Translations under genes and position numbers: made by a program
In this document: positions 35,620-46,614 of the stretch, one piece after another
How the letters are laid out: every line of letters begins with the position of its first letter
How positions within the stretch are numbered: the first letter of the stretch is position 1
Assembly (NCBI RefSeq): GCF_033568475.1
Contig: NC_133121.1
Span: 134,882,375 to 134,946,374, forward strand
DNA: 64,000 bases
From: Henckelia pumila
Taxonomy: Eukaryota; Streptophyta; Magnoliopsida; Lamiales; Gesneriaceae
Reading direction: 5' to 3'
The notes under the pieces: model-generated
Database searches by the model: none
What the model was told of the DNA's origin: nothing
The model's input: only the letters and a program-made list of their open reading frames with translations

Positions 35620-35715
35620 TATATTTGAATGAAAGATATCGTATTATTAAAATCAGCAAGTAAACAAGTTTTTAATTACAAGATCAATCAACCAAAAAGA
35701 AAAACTCCTGTGCTC

Positions 35716-36250
35716 TCAAACAAAAAGAGTGGGGGAAGAATTAGCAAAAGAAACAAGCGAGTGAGCAACACTATTTGCCGACCTGGAAACATGACGTAGA
35801 GAAGTGGCACTATCTTGCGACAATAAATTTCTAATAACATTAGCTAGTGCTACAGAGTAGCTAAAATTTTCTTCTGGCATCGTGACTGCATGCTTCACAA
35901 CAAGTAGAGAATCCGAAGTGAAAAAATGAATTTGTAGATTATGTTCTCGAGCACATATAATCCTCCCTCAATTGCAGCTAGCTCATGCATATACTATAGA
36001 CTGCGACCTCTCGATCTTCCTGCCAAAAGCGAGAACTGGTTGTCCTTCATGGTTTCGAACTACTCCACCAATGGCGAAGCTGCTAGTATTCTCGTTATAT
36101 GCCGCATCAACGTCCAATCACAGCAGAGATCGGGGGCGCCGTCCACTTCTCCTAAGACAAGCAAAGAACTCGAGTATGGGTATTGCTAAGGGCATGGCCA
36201 GATTCTTTAAAGTCTCTCAGAACGCCGTCACACCAATCTACTTTCATGGC
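35716..36250 (-). pseudogene. Broken RNase H-like (retroelement-derived) gene
   Basis: Three minus-strand fragments in shifted frames give the order of a plant RNase H (RVT_3-type) domain: LDVDAAYNENTSSFAIGGVV with VVRNHEGQPVLAFGRK and a stop after IVYA (about 36118-35985), then ELAAIEGGLYVLENIIYKF after a frameshift, then KHAVTMPEENFSYSVALANV and RHVSRSANSVAHSLV to the stop at 35716. The acidic residues of the D-E-D set are recognisable in the first two pieces. Upstream, KESGHALSNT may be linker. Such domains occur in plant non-LTR retrotransposon remnants. At least one frameshift and one or two stops make it inactive. Confidence 0.75.
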
Positions 36251-36717
36251 TTATGCTGGGGTCAACTTAGTTATGTATGATATCCGCTTTTCAGATTGCC
36301 CAAGTGCGCATGACAAAAAATTCAAAATCTGATTTGCTCAAATATCTTTAATATGTATTAGATATTAATAAACATATATATATTTAATTCTAAATTTATC
36401 TCGTGAAACACGTATATTGATAAAATTTACCATCCAAACAACACCCAAGTCTCATGCACCCGGAAGGAGTAATCTACTAATCTAGCAATCAAGATTTCAC
36501 TACCTAAATGTTCCAAAATCATCTTTAACAAATAGACAATTCGTAAATCCCATTTGTTTTCTTTTTCTTAAAAAGGAAAACGTGCAACTGAGGCAATTAT
36601 ATGGAATTGGGCTAACATATATATATATATATATATAATGGATAAACTTAAGAAAATTCCTCTATATTTTTACACAAATGACTGGATAGTTGACTAATTA
36701 TATTTGTTCTAATAAAC
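36251..36717. other. Intergenic, no gene
   Basis: AT-rich with a short (TA)n tract near 36620-36638. Confidence 0.4.
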
Positions 36718-36861
36718 GGGTGAGACTATGCTCCACCAACTGTGCTGCACACCTGTGGAGCTAAGCCCTTGGATCAAGGGAGGGCCCACATGATATCATG
36801 TGGGTCTCACATGTTTTCATATGAACCCTATTGATCCAAGGGGCACCTGGTGTTCTCACCC
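36718..36861. mobile_element. Mutator-like MITE, 144 bp
   Basis: Ends GGGTGAGAC and TTCTCACCC are inverted apart from the last positions. The 9-bp flanks CTAATAAAC (36709-36717) and CTAGTAAAC (36862-36870) differ at one base, the duplication size of Mutator elements. Inside, CCCTTGGATCAA is inverted as TTGATCCAAGGG, and CCCACATGATATCATGTGGG (36785-36804) is a perfect 20-bp palindrome. Confidence 0.72.
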
Positions 36862-36870
36862 CTAGTAAAC

Positions 36871-37864
36871 CCTTTTTCGAAATAACAATATCAAAATAAT
36901 TAAGTTAAAGAGAACTTAATATCTTTCTATCTCAGCACATATATAAATAGTGATTATTTTTAATCGGAAATTTTAAAATTTAAAGTACCTACGAAAAAAA
37001 AGGAATATAACCAAATCAGTGCAAACGAAATAGAAATTTGATAGAAATATGTGTCAATATTTTAGTGCTTTGCCTACTTTCCGACCATTCTCGCCTGTTT
37101 TACAAGCAATCATGTCGTAAATATTTATATCAGACTACACTACTAACCGAGAGGATGTTAAAACTTAAAACAAATGTATCACTCCTTCACTCATATATTG
37201 CATGCAACTAAAAAATAAATCTTTAAAACAGAAACAATTGCAAACTTCTGTGTAAAATAAAGCATCAAAATATTATCGATCGGATAAAAGCATTATTTTT
37301 TGAATAATTTTTATTTATTTACTAAGTATCGCTTAATTTCATGACACCTCCTAGTGTTTTAACCGATCGAGTCGGCAGAATAATGGCCTACATACTTAAT
37401 TAATGAAACATCACAATACAAGACCACATCCTTAATATTTTCGTTAAGAATGTTTGTTTACTTAAAATAAAATGTTCTTCGGTATCTTAGAAATTATATT
37501 TAGTCGTAGCAGTACAACTTACATCTTTTTAGATTGAACATTCATTTAAGCACATCACGTTTTAATTGCTCTTTCGACAAAACGGGAAAAAATTGCTCCT
37601 CCAATATAATAGTTTTTTCTTGGATGCTTATATATATATGTTTATATATGGGAGATAATTTTTTACGCTAGCTAGACATGAATTGTGTGTTTACCAGATA
37701 TATAAAATCTACTCCATCGATTTTTCACCAATTGCTTCTGATAGGAACAGTACCATTTATAGCACATCCTATAACTTCATATTTATAGATAAAAAAGAAT
37801 ATTAATTCAAATTATCAGTTTACAGATTCATAGCGATATATTAGCGAATACCGATAGCCGATGT
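36871..37864. other. AT-rich intergenic, no gene
   Basis: No coding signal or complete repeat recognised. Confidence 0.4.
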
Positions 37865-38428
37865 TAAAGCTTTCAGACAGATCAACCCATTATGGGCCGG
37901 GTCAATCTATGGTGGGCCGGGCCAACCCACCAAAAACCCATCTTTTGGCGGGTCGATGGCTGGCCTGCCCACCATCCCGGCGGGCTGAAAATCCTCAACT
38001 CAACCCAACCCAACCCAAGGTAGGTTGCGGGTTAGGCGGGCCGACCCGCGGGTTGGCTCACTACAAAAAATTAATAAAAATCATTATAATTAATTATAAA
38101 TTTTATTTCATAAATAAATATTAATAGAAACATATTAATAAAAATTTAAATTATTGATTTCATATGTTTAATTTTATATAAAGTAATTAATACAAAAAAC
38201 AAATTCACAACTTTTATTAAAAAAATACATATATCACAATACAAATAAAAATAAAATAATAATTCTCCAAGCCCGCGGGCCAACCCAGACCCGCGGTGGG
38301 CCAACCTGTGCGGGTCATGGGCCTAGCCCACCTGGATCCAATTTTTTCAACCCAACCTAACCCAACCCACTTAAATTATGTTGCGGGGCGGACCGACCCG
38401 ACGGACCTAACCCAATTTGACGGCTCTA
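37865..38428. mobile_element. hAT-like non-autonomous element, 564 bp
   Basis: The left end TAAAGCTTTCAGACAGATC corresponds to the better preserved TAGAGCTGTCAGACGGGCC at 45447; the right end is AATTTGACGGCTCTA. Dense GGGCCGG/CCAACCC motifs flank an AT-rich core (ATTATAAATTTTATTTCATA) shared with the 45447 element. Flanking octamers match only at five of eight positions, so it is old. Confidence 0.65.
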
Positions 38429-38471
38429 ACAGATATGCAGCTTGTATATATGTGTAAACATATCTAGAGCG

Positions 38472-38523
<52 letters not shown>
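38472..38523. repeat. (TA)n microsatellite
   Basis: About twenty-five uninterrupted TA units. Confidence 0.95.
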
Positions 38524-38526
<3 letters not shown>

Positions 38527-39674
38527 AAATTCGTGTTATAAAATATAGTTTAATTCGTGTTTAATTTTTTTCATGAAAACAAGTTATTTAACATCCTATT
38601 TTCTATCAAACCATCCTAAAATAATAACGAGTACTAATTATTAATCTCGTGTGCACGTATTATGTACATGTCCGAATTTTTTTACATATATTATAATATA
38701 AATAATCTCGTTTTAAAAAAAAAAGAAATTAACAAATTAATAATAATAATAATAATAATGTCATTATGATGGGGTAGGTTGGCAGCAGAGAGACGAAGCC
38801 ATACCGACGATACAATGATTCGACAAGGGGTTGGATAGGCCGACCGCCATTTAATCGCCACGCTAACCAATTATTTTGTGGGTCCATTTTTTTTTTTTTT
38901 CCCACCTAAATAATATTTCTCATTTTAAAAAAAATACCAGAGTAATTCTCCAAAACGACACAGACGAGCCCACATTTTCTCATAGATCGAATAGAATATA
39001 AATATGTTTCACGAAAAAATTAATCCATGAGACCGAATTTATCATAAGAATTTTTGTTAAAATAATTCAAACGTCTCTTGAGAACACTTCGTTCCATGCT
39101 CTCTAGTATTTTTAAATCCGATATAATTAGTACAACATATATTTAATTTTTTTTAGTTAGCTGAATAATGGAAATATATTAAAAACATGATTTTTTTAAA
39201 ATGATAAAATCTAGACACACGTTGCGATCATCTACCACATCGAAAAACAAGTAGAAATCACCTATGTTTTAAATGAATCTCCCTAAATTTCACACTTGTA
39301 TTGATTTTCTTTTGATGGATTGACTTTGAATTTTATTGGGTTGACTACGGATCCCCGACCCTTTCAAAATTTGAACATTGAAAAGTGGCGTGAGAAGAAT
39401 TTGTGCCCATTTTGGTAGTGTTGTGTTCAAAGGTCAAGAAGTTCACGTCCCGTGCACTGTCACACGAATTTTTTTTAAAAAAATCCTCATAACGGTATAG
39501 ATAAATAAAATTGAAATATTAAAGACAAATAATATTGATACAAAGAATGAGAAGGTCTATCGCCACATCTGTCATAAACAAAACGTTAGATACTCGGAAA
39601 GTGTTCGAACGAAAATCCTAAGAAGTTCAAGTCGATGACATCCAAAGTTAAAAGATAATAAATAAAAGATAAAA
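38524..39674. other. Intergenic, no gene
   Basis: Contains an (AAT)n tract near 38740-38759 and a degenerate 'gagac' fragment near 38980-39060. Confidence 0.4.
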
Positions 39675-39832
39675 ACTTATATGAGACGGTTTTACGGGTC
39701 AATTTTGTTAAACAAGTTTCTTTTTTGGGTCATCAATAAAAAATATTATTTTTTATCTTAAAATATTATTTTTTTATTATAAATATTGACCAATCTCACT
39801 AATAAAAATTCGTGAGACCGTCACATGAAAAA
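39675..39832. mobile_element. 'gagac' family MITE-like repeat, copy 4
   Basis: Left part TGAGACGGTTTTACGGGTCA and right part AATTCGTGAGACCGTCACA form inverted ends around an AAATATTATTTTTTAT core. Confidence 0.6.
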
Positions 39833-40178
39833 AAAAAAAAAACATATAAAACGAAACCTCTTGTAAATGAGAGATCTGACATATCGCCTATTTATAGCTC
39901 ATTGGAGGGTTTTGCGAGTTGGGCCCTGAATCCTGATTTATCGCGTATTTGTAGTTATTTTTTAGTTTTTTTAAGAGCCTTTTTTTTATTAAAAAGAAAA
40001 AAGAAAAAAAAAAAGAGCCCTATTTTATTATTGGGCTTTGGGACTGGTTTATTTGACCCAAGCCTGTATAATTGTATTTATTTAGAAGGCAGGTGGACCA
40101 AAAGAATTAGCAATTTATTTAATCTGGTGCCAATTAGGGTTCGTATTGTTAGCTCCGCCGTGCAAGCGACTGGGTAAA

Positions 40179-41125
40179 ATGATTTACGACGTCACTTCTC
40201 CTCTTTTCCGTTCGTTCCTCAGCCAGAAGGGTGGCTCTTCCGACAAGAGGTATTTTGAATTTTTTTTGATCGCCGGTGTCAAGAGTTATATATATAATAC
40301 CTTGAAACGATTCTTAGTGGTTTCGTTTTGTTCTGGTGATTTGTTGAACTTTTGAGGAAAACTCTTTCAGTGAAAATTGCTCCGTTAATGAACTTTTTTT
40401 TAATGAATATGTTTGTTACTATAGATTTATGTCTCTAATTTTCATCTAGACTTGGTCTTTTAGAATGATTAATTGTTTCTTTTTGGATTGTTGAATAGGG
40501 AGGGTGTTGATTGCTGAGATTCTAGTCCAATATATCTGATCCCTTTTGTAAAAAGTGATTTTATTGAACAGCAATGAAAAAACTTGAGCTTCTCATAAAA
40601 AAAAATGGAGAATGTAGTGAGATAATGTGACATGTTAGATGTGATGAGAATTCGATTGAGAGGGATGAAGATGATGATGGAGTGGTAAACATGAGATGAG
40701 ATTGATAATTTTTTGTTTTGTTTCCATGGATGGGAAAACTATTTCAAAAAAATAATCCAAATATGGTATTTTGTGTGCTCACAAGATTGGGAGCTTTTTA
40801 TCCTCTGTTAGTTTTCATGGAGATTTTGTGATTGCATTATTTTTTATTTACTTGGCAGGATACAACTTTAGTCTGTTATCCATGCATTGTGGCATTTGCT
40901 TGTCATTGAGGTGTTTCTTTTGACAATATTCAACTTCTTGTACGAATATATCGTCTGCTGAAACTCCTCGTTCTGAAATTTTCAGTTGTAGAAGATTGGT
41001 ACTTTTCTTGTTTTTCCTGTATCTTACTGAATACTTGTGAATGTAAACCCAGGAAAACTGAAGAGCAGAAGCCAAGGGAACAGAAGCCAAAAGCAAATGA
41101 AAACAAACCTGTTATGAATGAGTAA
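40179..41125 (+). CDS. Small 47-residue protein, two exons
   Basis: Exon 40179-40249 (ending AAGAG|GTATTT) joins exon 41053-41125 (after AACCCAG) through a phase-2 intron to give 47 codons plus stop. The peptide starts MIYDVTSPLFRSFLSQKGG, then a basic/acidic segment (DKRKTEEQKP, EQKPKANENKP), and ends VMNE. The first half is mildly amphipathic; the second is highly charged and likely disordered. There is no signal peptide or clear membrane helix. The clean splice pair, an A-rich context before the ATG (GGTAAAATG) and the compositional change at the exon join support a real gene. I have the impression that this small protein is conserved among plants but cannot name it or its function. Confidence 0.65.
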
Positions 41126-43260
41126 TAGATGCATTCTATGTAGGAGCTAGCTTGGGTTTAATTTCCAGAATGCAAGTCAGTGTGTAATGGAGGTTTTTAG
41201 TGCACTAATTCGAGATTTGAATTACTATAATGTATGAACCAATGTTGTTTTGATGAACACACATACTCGCTCACCCTCTCTATCTGATGTGTAATTGTTC
41301 GTGCTATGATATGGATATGATGCCTTTTTCACCTGTTTCTGACTTTTGATATTTGAAGTGCGTTTCTTGACTTTTTAATGTTGTGTAAATAAAGATTGTT
41401 ATTTTAGGTAGGGTATTTATCCGGCTATTCCTGTTAAAGGCAAAGTTTGGAAATGAAACGATTGTTTCTGTTACATGTTCTATATTAGTGTGACCTCAGA
41501 TGCTAATGTTGAAAGCTTATATTCTAGAGGTTACCATTATAATTTACACCTAGAGGTGCTGAATTATGTGTCAACCAAACTCACTTAGCAGGAGAACATG
41601 CTGGTTTATATTTCTAGTGGCGGGGTAAATAATGCACATGCTACCATTTATAATGTTACTGGTGTGTTAAGGTACACATTGATTGAATACGTGGAAGGAG
41701 ATGTTGCCCCCGAGCAACATATCATCTGTACCTTTGGAGATGATGCCCTGAGTAACGGTTGATGTGTGTACCTAGGTGACGGACAAATTATATTGGATGC
41801 ACTCAATATATATGGTTCTCAGTGGGAACCATTCGTCAGAATATACTAGAATAACTAGAAGTTGATTCCGCACTCGGGATATCCTATATAACTTTTTGTG
41901 ATAATCATGTTCGGTTGATGATTATTTATGAAGGCGATTGGAAGAAAACTCTGTATCTGCATTGATAAGTTCTTGGTTCCAAACGTGATCGAATCCTGTT
42001 CTGGGTTCATATCTACTGAACCCGGAACTTAGAATGGTCTTTTCCAGTTCATGTTCAAAACCTTTTTAACCATCTGATCCATCGAGTAGATTGGATACTT
42101 GGAACCGTTGAATCTTTTTGGGTTCTTTTGTTCTCTCTCTGTTTTTTTTTAAAGAAAAATATTATTGGTCTCTACCTATTGCAAGTTTGTTATTTATCTG
42201 TAATGCTAGTTGGCCCAATGGACCAAACCCATTTAGGTGAGTTTCGGCCTTTGAACCAGATAGTATAGTAATGGTCTTTTCCCAACCCAACGTTGTTGGG
42301 TCATTTTTATTGGGTTTAGGTTCAAATCCATCAATCTGAATTAGCCTGATGACGCCTCGTGTCAAGAGATGAGTTATAGCCCATGACCCCTTAGTTCAAT
42401 GGCTAATGTTGATGCGTTAAGACCTTTTGGTCTCAAATTCGATTTTCGCTGACTGTGGGTAGTTTTTTTTAATTTATTTAGGTAGATTTAGAAGTTTTCT
42501 TTATAATTTTTTTTGCTCTAGCTAAGTATGTCTCGAGTTCACGCTCAAATCCCATTTGTAGTACGGACATATATTTTATATGGTTGTAATTTGGATCAAG
42601 ATTATATTTGTACTCTAAAAAAAGAGTTATAAAACAAACATTAGAGTTCGAAATATTTTAAGTATTTTATAAGTTGAAAAAACTTAAACGATGTATTTTA
42701 ACAATGTTTTTGCAAAAAAAAAATGTTTTTAAAAATTATTTTTCAAATATAGTTTTTAAAAAACAATTGAGATGTGTTTTATGATGTTTTAGAATTGAAA
42801 GTAATAATTAAAAACAAAATATACTACTTGTTGTATGTAAAAACGTTTTTATAGAATACTCGCCCAAACATATATTTATTATTAAAATAATTTTTAAAAT
42901 ATTTTGAAAGTAAGTTTTTAAAAAATAATTTTATAAATACTTGATCAAACTGAACATTTAGATCATGTTGTGGTGGAAACTCTAGCATTTCGTGTTAAAT
43001 TAAAGTGTAAAATTCGGTATCAATTGTTTGTGTGAGATGTAACCCAATGGTATGGTGGTTGGATTTTCCCTTGCCTTTTCACCTTTTTATGGAACAATTT
43101 TGGGTCATAATATGCTTTTGACGGATTTGAAAAGTTGTGGAGGGCATGCATGATGAAGTAGTAATTGAGTGGTTCCCCATGTGGTGTAAAGACCCTTTTA
43201 ACTCACTATCAATCAACCTCCTGTTCTCCGGTCACTCTAATTGATTAGCCCTTGAATTTT
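41126..43260. other. 3' UTR and intergenic
   Basis: The first few hundred bases are likely the 3' UTR of the small gene. Near 42380-42450 a pair of tRNA-like boxes (TTAGTTCAATGGCTAATG and TCAAATTCGATTTT) could be a decayed SINE head. No gene recognised. Confidence 0.35.
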
Positions 43261-43440
43261 ATCAAAGATTAATCGAGTTTATTTAGACATTGTTTCGCTC
43301 GTGGAGTGTGAAAATGAATTATGTATCATATTTAGATGATAAATCAATATCAAAGATTAATCAAGTTTATTTATCTACAAAAACATTGTTTCGTTCATGA
43401 GATGAGACAATAAATAATGTATCATATTTAGATGATAAAT
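43261..43440. repeat. Tandem duplication, 88-bp offset
   Basis: ATCAAAGATTAATCGAGTTT at 43261 recurs as ATCAAAGATTAATCAAGTTT at 43349. Both copies continue to ATGTATCATATTTAGATGAT. Confidence 0.8.
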
Positions 43441-45194
43441 CAATATATAACATATATGCATAATCAAACGTTGTCGAGTAGTTTTATATAATTCTAAGTA
43501 GTTTGCTAATGCAGAAAATAATAAAATAAAATAGTTCGATCATGTGACATGGTTAAGATGTATTAATTTCTTCGGATCAAGGTAAGTAAAAATTCTTGAA
43601 TGGTTAGTTGAATTCGGTTAATGGGGGTGATTGTTTGTAATATAATTATTTACCATAAAATATATTGATACGAACTATGTGAATTGGGATCCAAAGAAGT
43701 AGCACTCATGAATGTCGTACCATATCTTCTTTCCGATAAAGGGTAAGTTTGACTTGGTGGGATTTTTTTAAATTAGAGGTGGAAGTAAAGTGTGAATCTT
43801 TTGTTATTGTTTCAAGTTTGGATATAAAAATTTGTCTTGAAATATTTTTGTTATTTCTTTGTGCATAATAAAACATGTACCGTGTTGATTTAAATTTAAA
43901 AGTATTTTTAAAGGTTGAAATATATAAGTCAAATGCATGTTTAAATAATGAAAATATCTATACGTTATATAAGTCGATTGAATCTATATATAATAAAAAT
44001 AAAATAAAACAGTTGGGTTTAATTATAGAGAGAAGTAATGGACACTCACTTTATTTTATCGAGGACTAAATGAAAGAGCAAAAAGAAACCATAATGATGA
44101 TGTTTATCTTTAGTAGCTAATAGGTTGTACATATATATTAATTTTTTAAGGTCACGTAATGGTTTAGATAACGAACATTTAAAATTGATATTTAATGGTA
44201 ATAAAGCTGGTAGATGAGTATATACATTGTCCAAGTGAGCTTTTCTGTGGCAGGGAAATGAGATGCTATTGGTAGTGCATTTCTAGAATGAGTGTTTTAT
44301 CAATATATAATTATATATATCATTCACATATTAATTTTCAGCTGATTTCATGTATATTGAAAAACATTCATTTTTATTCGGTATTATTTGATAACTATTT
44401 ATAACTATTTTTTTAATTTTATAAATGTTTTAAAAACTTGTTATAAGAAGAATTGTGTGAACAATCCTAAAAACATAATAAAAAAACATATTCAATTGTT
44501 TTTTTTTAAAAAAAAACTTTCTAAAAAATATAATTCAAAACTTTTTACAAAATCTTGTTCAGAGTCGCACTTTTAAGTTTTGTTCACTTATAAAATATTA
44601 ATAATATTTCAAAAATACCTTCAAAAAAAATAATATTTTAAAAATGTTCCAGCAAACCGAATTTTTCGCTTTCTCCATGCATGATAATACCACACTGTAG
44701 GATCGAACCACCCCTCCCAACGTATAGTTTGCCATCAAAATGAGAGGACTTTGACGAATGAGTTTGATTACATAAGTGTAAATCTAATATAATCTAGCAT
44801 ACATATTTTTTGATAGTATGCCATTAATTTAAATATATATTATTTAATTTCTTACTCATGTTTTCAATTGTTAATTATCTACATGCAACGTACTTACATT
44901 TTCCTAGTTCATTAAAATTTGAGAGTGAAATCTTTTAAAGAGCGGACCCTTCTCAAGCTCAAGTTTGGGGAAAACTACTCCATTTGTTTAGCAATTAGTA
45001 TTACTAATTGAATGGCTATATTAATTGGTAAAACTTATTTGGAAATTGGCTCCCCATTAAATAGGCAGAGATTTTTTTGAAACCAATAGGCTGAGCGTGG
45101 TAAAATGTCAACTTCATGAATTTATTTCCTATTGTTGAAGTAGGTGTTAGCAAATGCAATAAATCACACATAAACAAACCCAACATATATATAT
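43441..45194. other. AT-rich intergenic, no gene
   Basis: Short open frames only; nothing resembling a known family. Confidence 0.4.
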
Positions 45195-45440
45195 TTTTAT
45201 TAAAGGGTTGATCTGGGACCCTTCCGCATGAGTCAGAATTTCATTGGCCCATGCAAAATTTAAATCGAGGGATGTGCATGAGTAGGCAGACACCCGAGGG
45301 AAAGGACAACATGACCCAACCCCCAGAGCTTACCCTCACAATATTTCGGTGGAAAATATGTTCCATACGAGGATCGAACTCGGGACGCCAGAGAATTTCT
45401 TCCCACGTCACCTTAGACCTTACCAACTCGTCTATATCTC
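45195..45440 (-). mobile_element. tRNA-derived SINE, near-complete copy
   Basis: Read on the minus strand it has an A-box-like TAGACGAGTTGG, then about 45 bases later a B-box-like GAGTTCGATCC, a unique body (GGAACATATTTTCCACCGAA, TGCACATCCCTCGATTTAA), and an AT-rich 3' tail near 45195. The body matches the truncated copy at 32001-32175. Pol III boxes plus a shared body identify a SINE family. It abuts the hAT-like element starting at 45447. Confidence 0.65.
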
Positions 45441-45446
45441 TGTGGA

Positions 45447-45900
45447 TAGAGCTGTCAGACGGGCCAACCCATGACGGGGCGGGCGGCCTTCAAAAAATCA
45501 ATCGTTTGATGGGTCGAGAGCAGACCGATCCACCATTCCAGCTGACTGAAAATTCTTAACTCAATCCAAGGTGAGTTGCGGGTTAAGCGAACCGGCCCGC
45601 GGGTTGCCTCTTTACAAATAAAAATAAATAAATAAAAATAATTATAATTATAATTAATTATAAATTTTATTTCATAAATAAATATTAATAGACTTTATTA
45701 ATAAAATTTATAATTATTGAATTCACAAGTATATATTTTATATAAAATAATTAATGCAAAAAAATTTTCAACTTTAATTATAATTATAATTAATTATAAA
45801 TTTTATTTCATAAATAAATATTAATAGACTTTATTAATAAAATTTATAATTATTGAATTCACATGTATACTATATATGTATATATAGGAGAAATTGGAAA
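45447..45900. mobile_element. hAT-like element, right end missing, with internal duplication
   Basis: The left end TAGAGCTGTCAGACGGGCC and GC-rich subterminal zone are the sibling of the 37865-38428 element. The AT-rich core is duplicated with a 136-bp offset (TAAATTTTATTTCATA at 45661 and 45797), and no right terminal repeat follows. Confidence 0.6.
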
Positions 45901-45917
45901 TTTGGAATATATACTAT

Positions 45918-46045
45918 ATTTGTAGAGTTGGTCTCTTGTGAGACGTGTCGATCCGATTCATACATATAATTAAAGTATTATTTTTTTACACAAAAAATAA
46001 TAATTTTTCATGATTCACGTCATATCGAAAATCCGTTTCATAAAA
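45918..46045. mobile_element. 'gagac' family MITE-like repeat, copy 5
   Basis: Begins GGTCTCTTGTGAGACGTGTC and continues with the AAAGTATTATTTTTTTAC core and CATGATTCACGTCAT typical of the other copies. Confidence 0.5.
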
Positions 46046-46614
46046 TTAATGCAATGTCAATGATAGATGAAGCACGTTGTTTCATTGAAACGTTTTCAAA
46101 TCATTCATGTATTTAAACAACTTTACTTTCATTTTCATTAAATAATTTCAACTATGCACATGCCAAATAACGATTTTCATTATTAACAATTTGGATGGCA
46201 AACCAGATTTTATTCCATGTTACAAAATAGTTAGCCATACCTACCATTTGAAAAATTGAAATAATGGTTGGGATTGCACATTGCTACACAACGATTTTCA
46301 GAGACGATGCATAAAAGTTATCAGATAGAAGGGATTTATGTGTCCATTAATTAAGATGGATAATGTGTGGTTAATAGCATGTGCATCAGAAAAAGGTGAA
46401 AAAATTTATTTGATTAGTTAGGCAAAAAAGAAAAAGTTTTCCAAAGGAAATGATTTTTTCTCCTATTCTTGCTCTCTTATTAATGATTCTCCTTCCTTTA
46501 TTCACGCCGCAGTGTGTTCTATAATCACTTGCCCTCCATTGACAAATCAAGAATCTTTTGCTTCTTCTCCTTCACCACCATTTTTCAAGAGCAAACAGAT
46601 AGACAGAGACATAA
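46046..46614 (+). promoter_or_regulatory. Upstream region of the membrane-anchored protein gene
   Basis: The last 150 bases are pyrimidine-rich and probably 5' UTR. I cannot place the TATA box with confidence. Confidence 0.3.

Noticed and set aside
42375-42460. Possible SINE or tRNA-like sequence
   Set aside because: A- and B-box likeness is weak and no body or second copy was found; not strong enough to list as an element.
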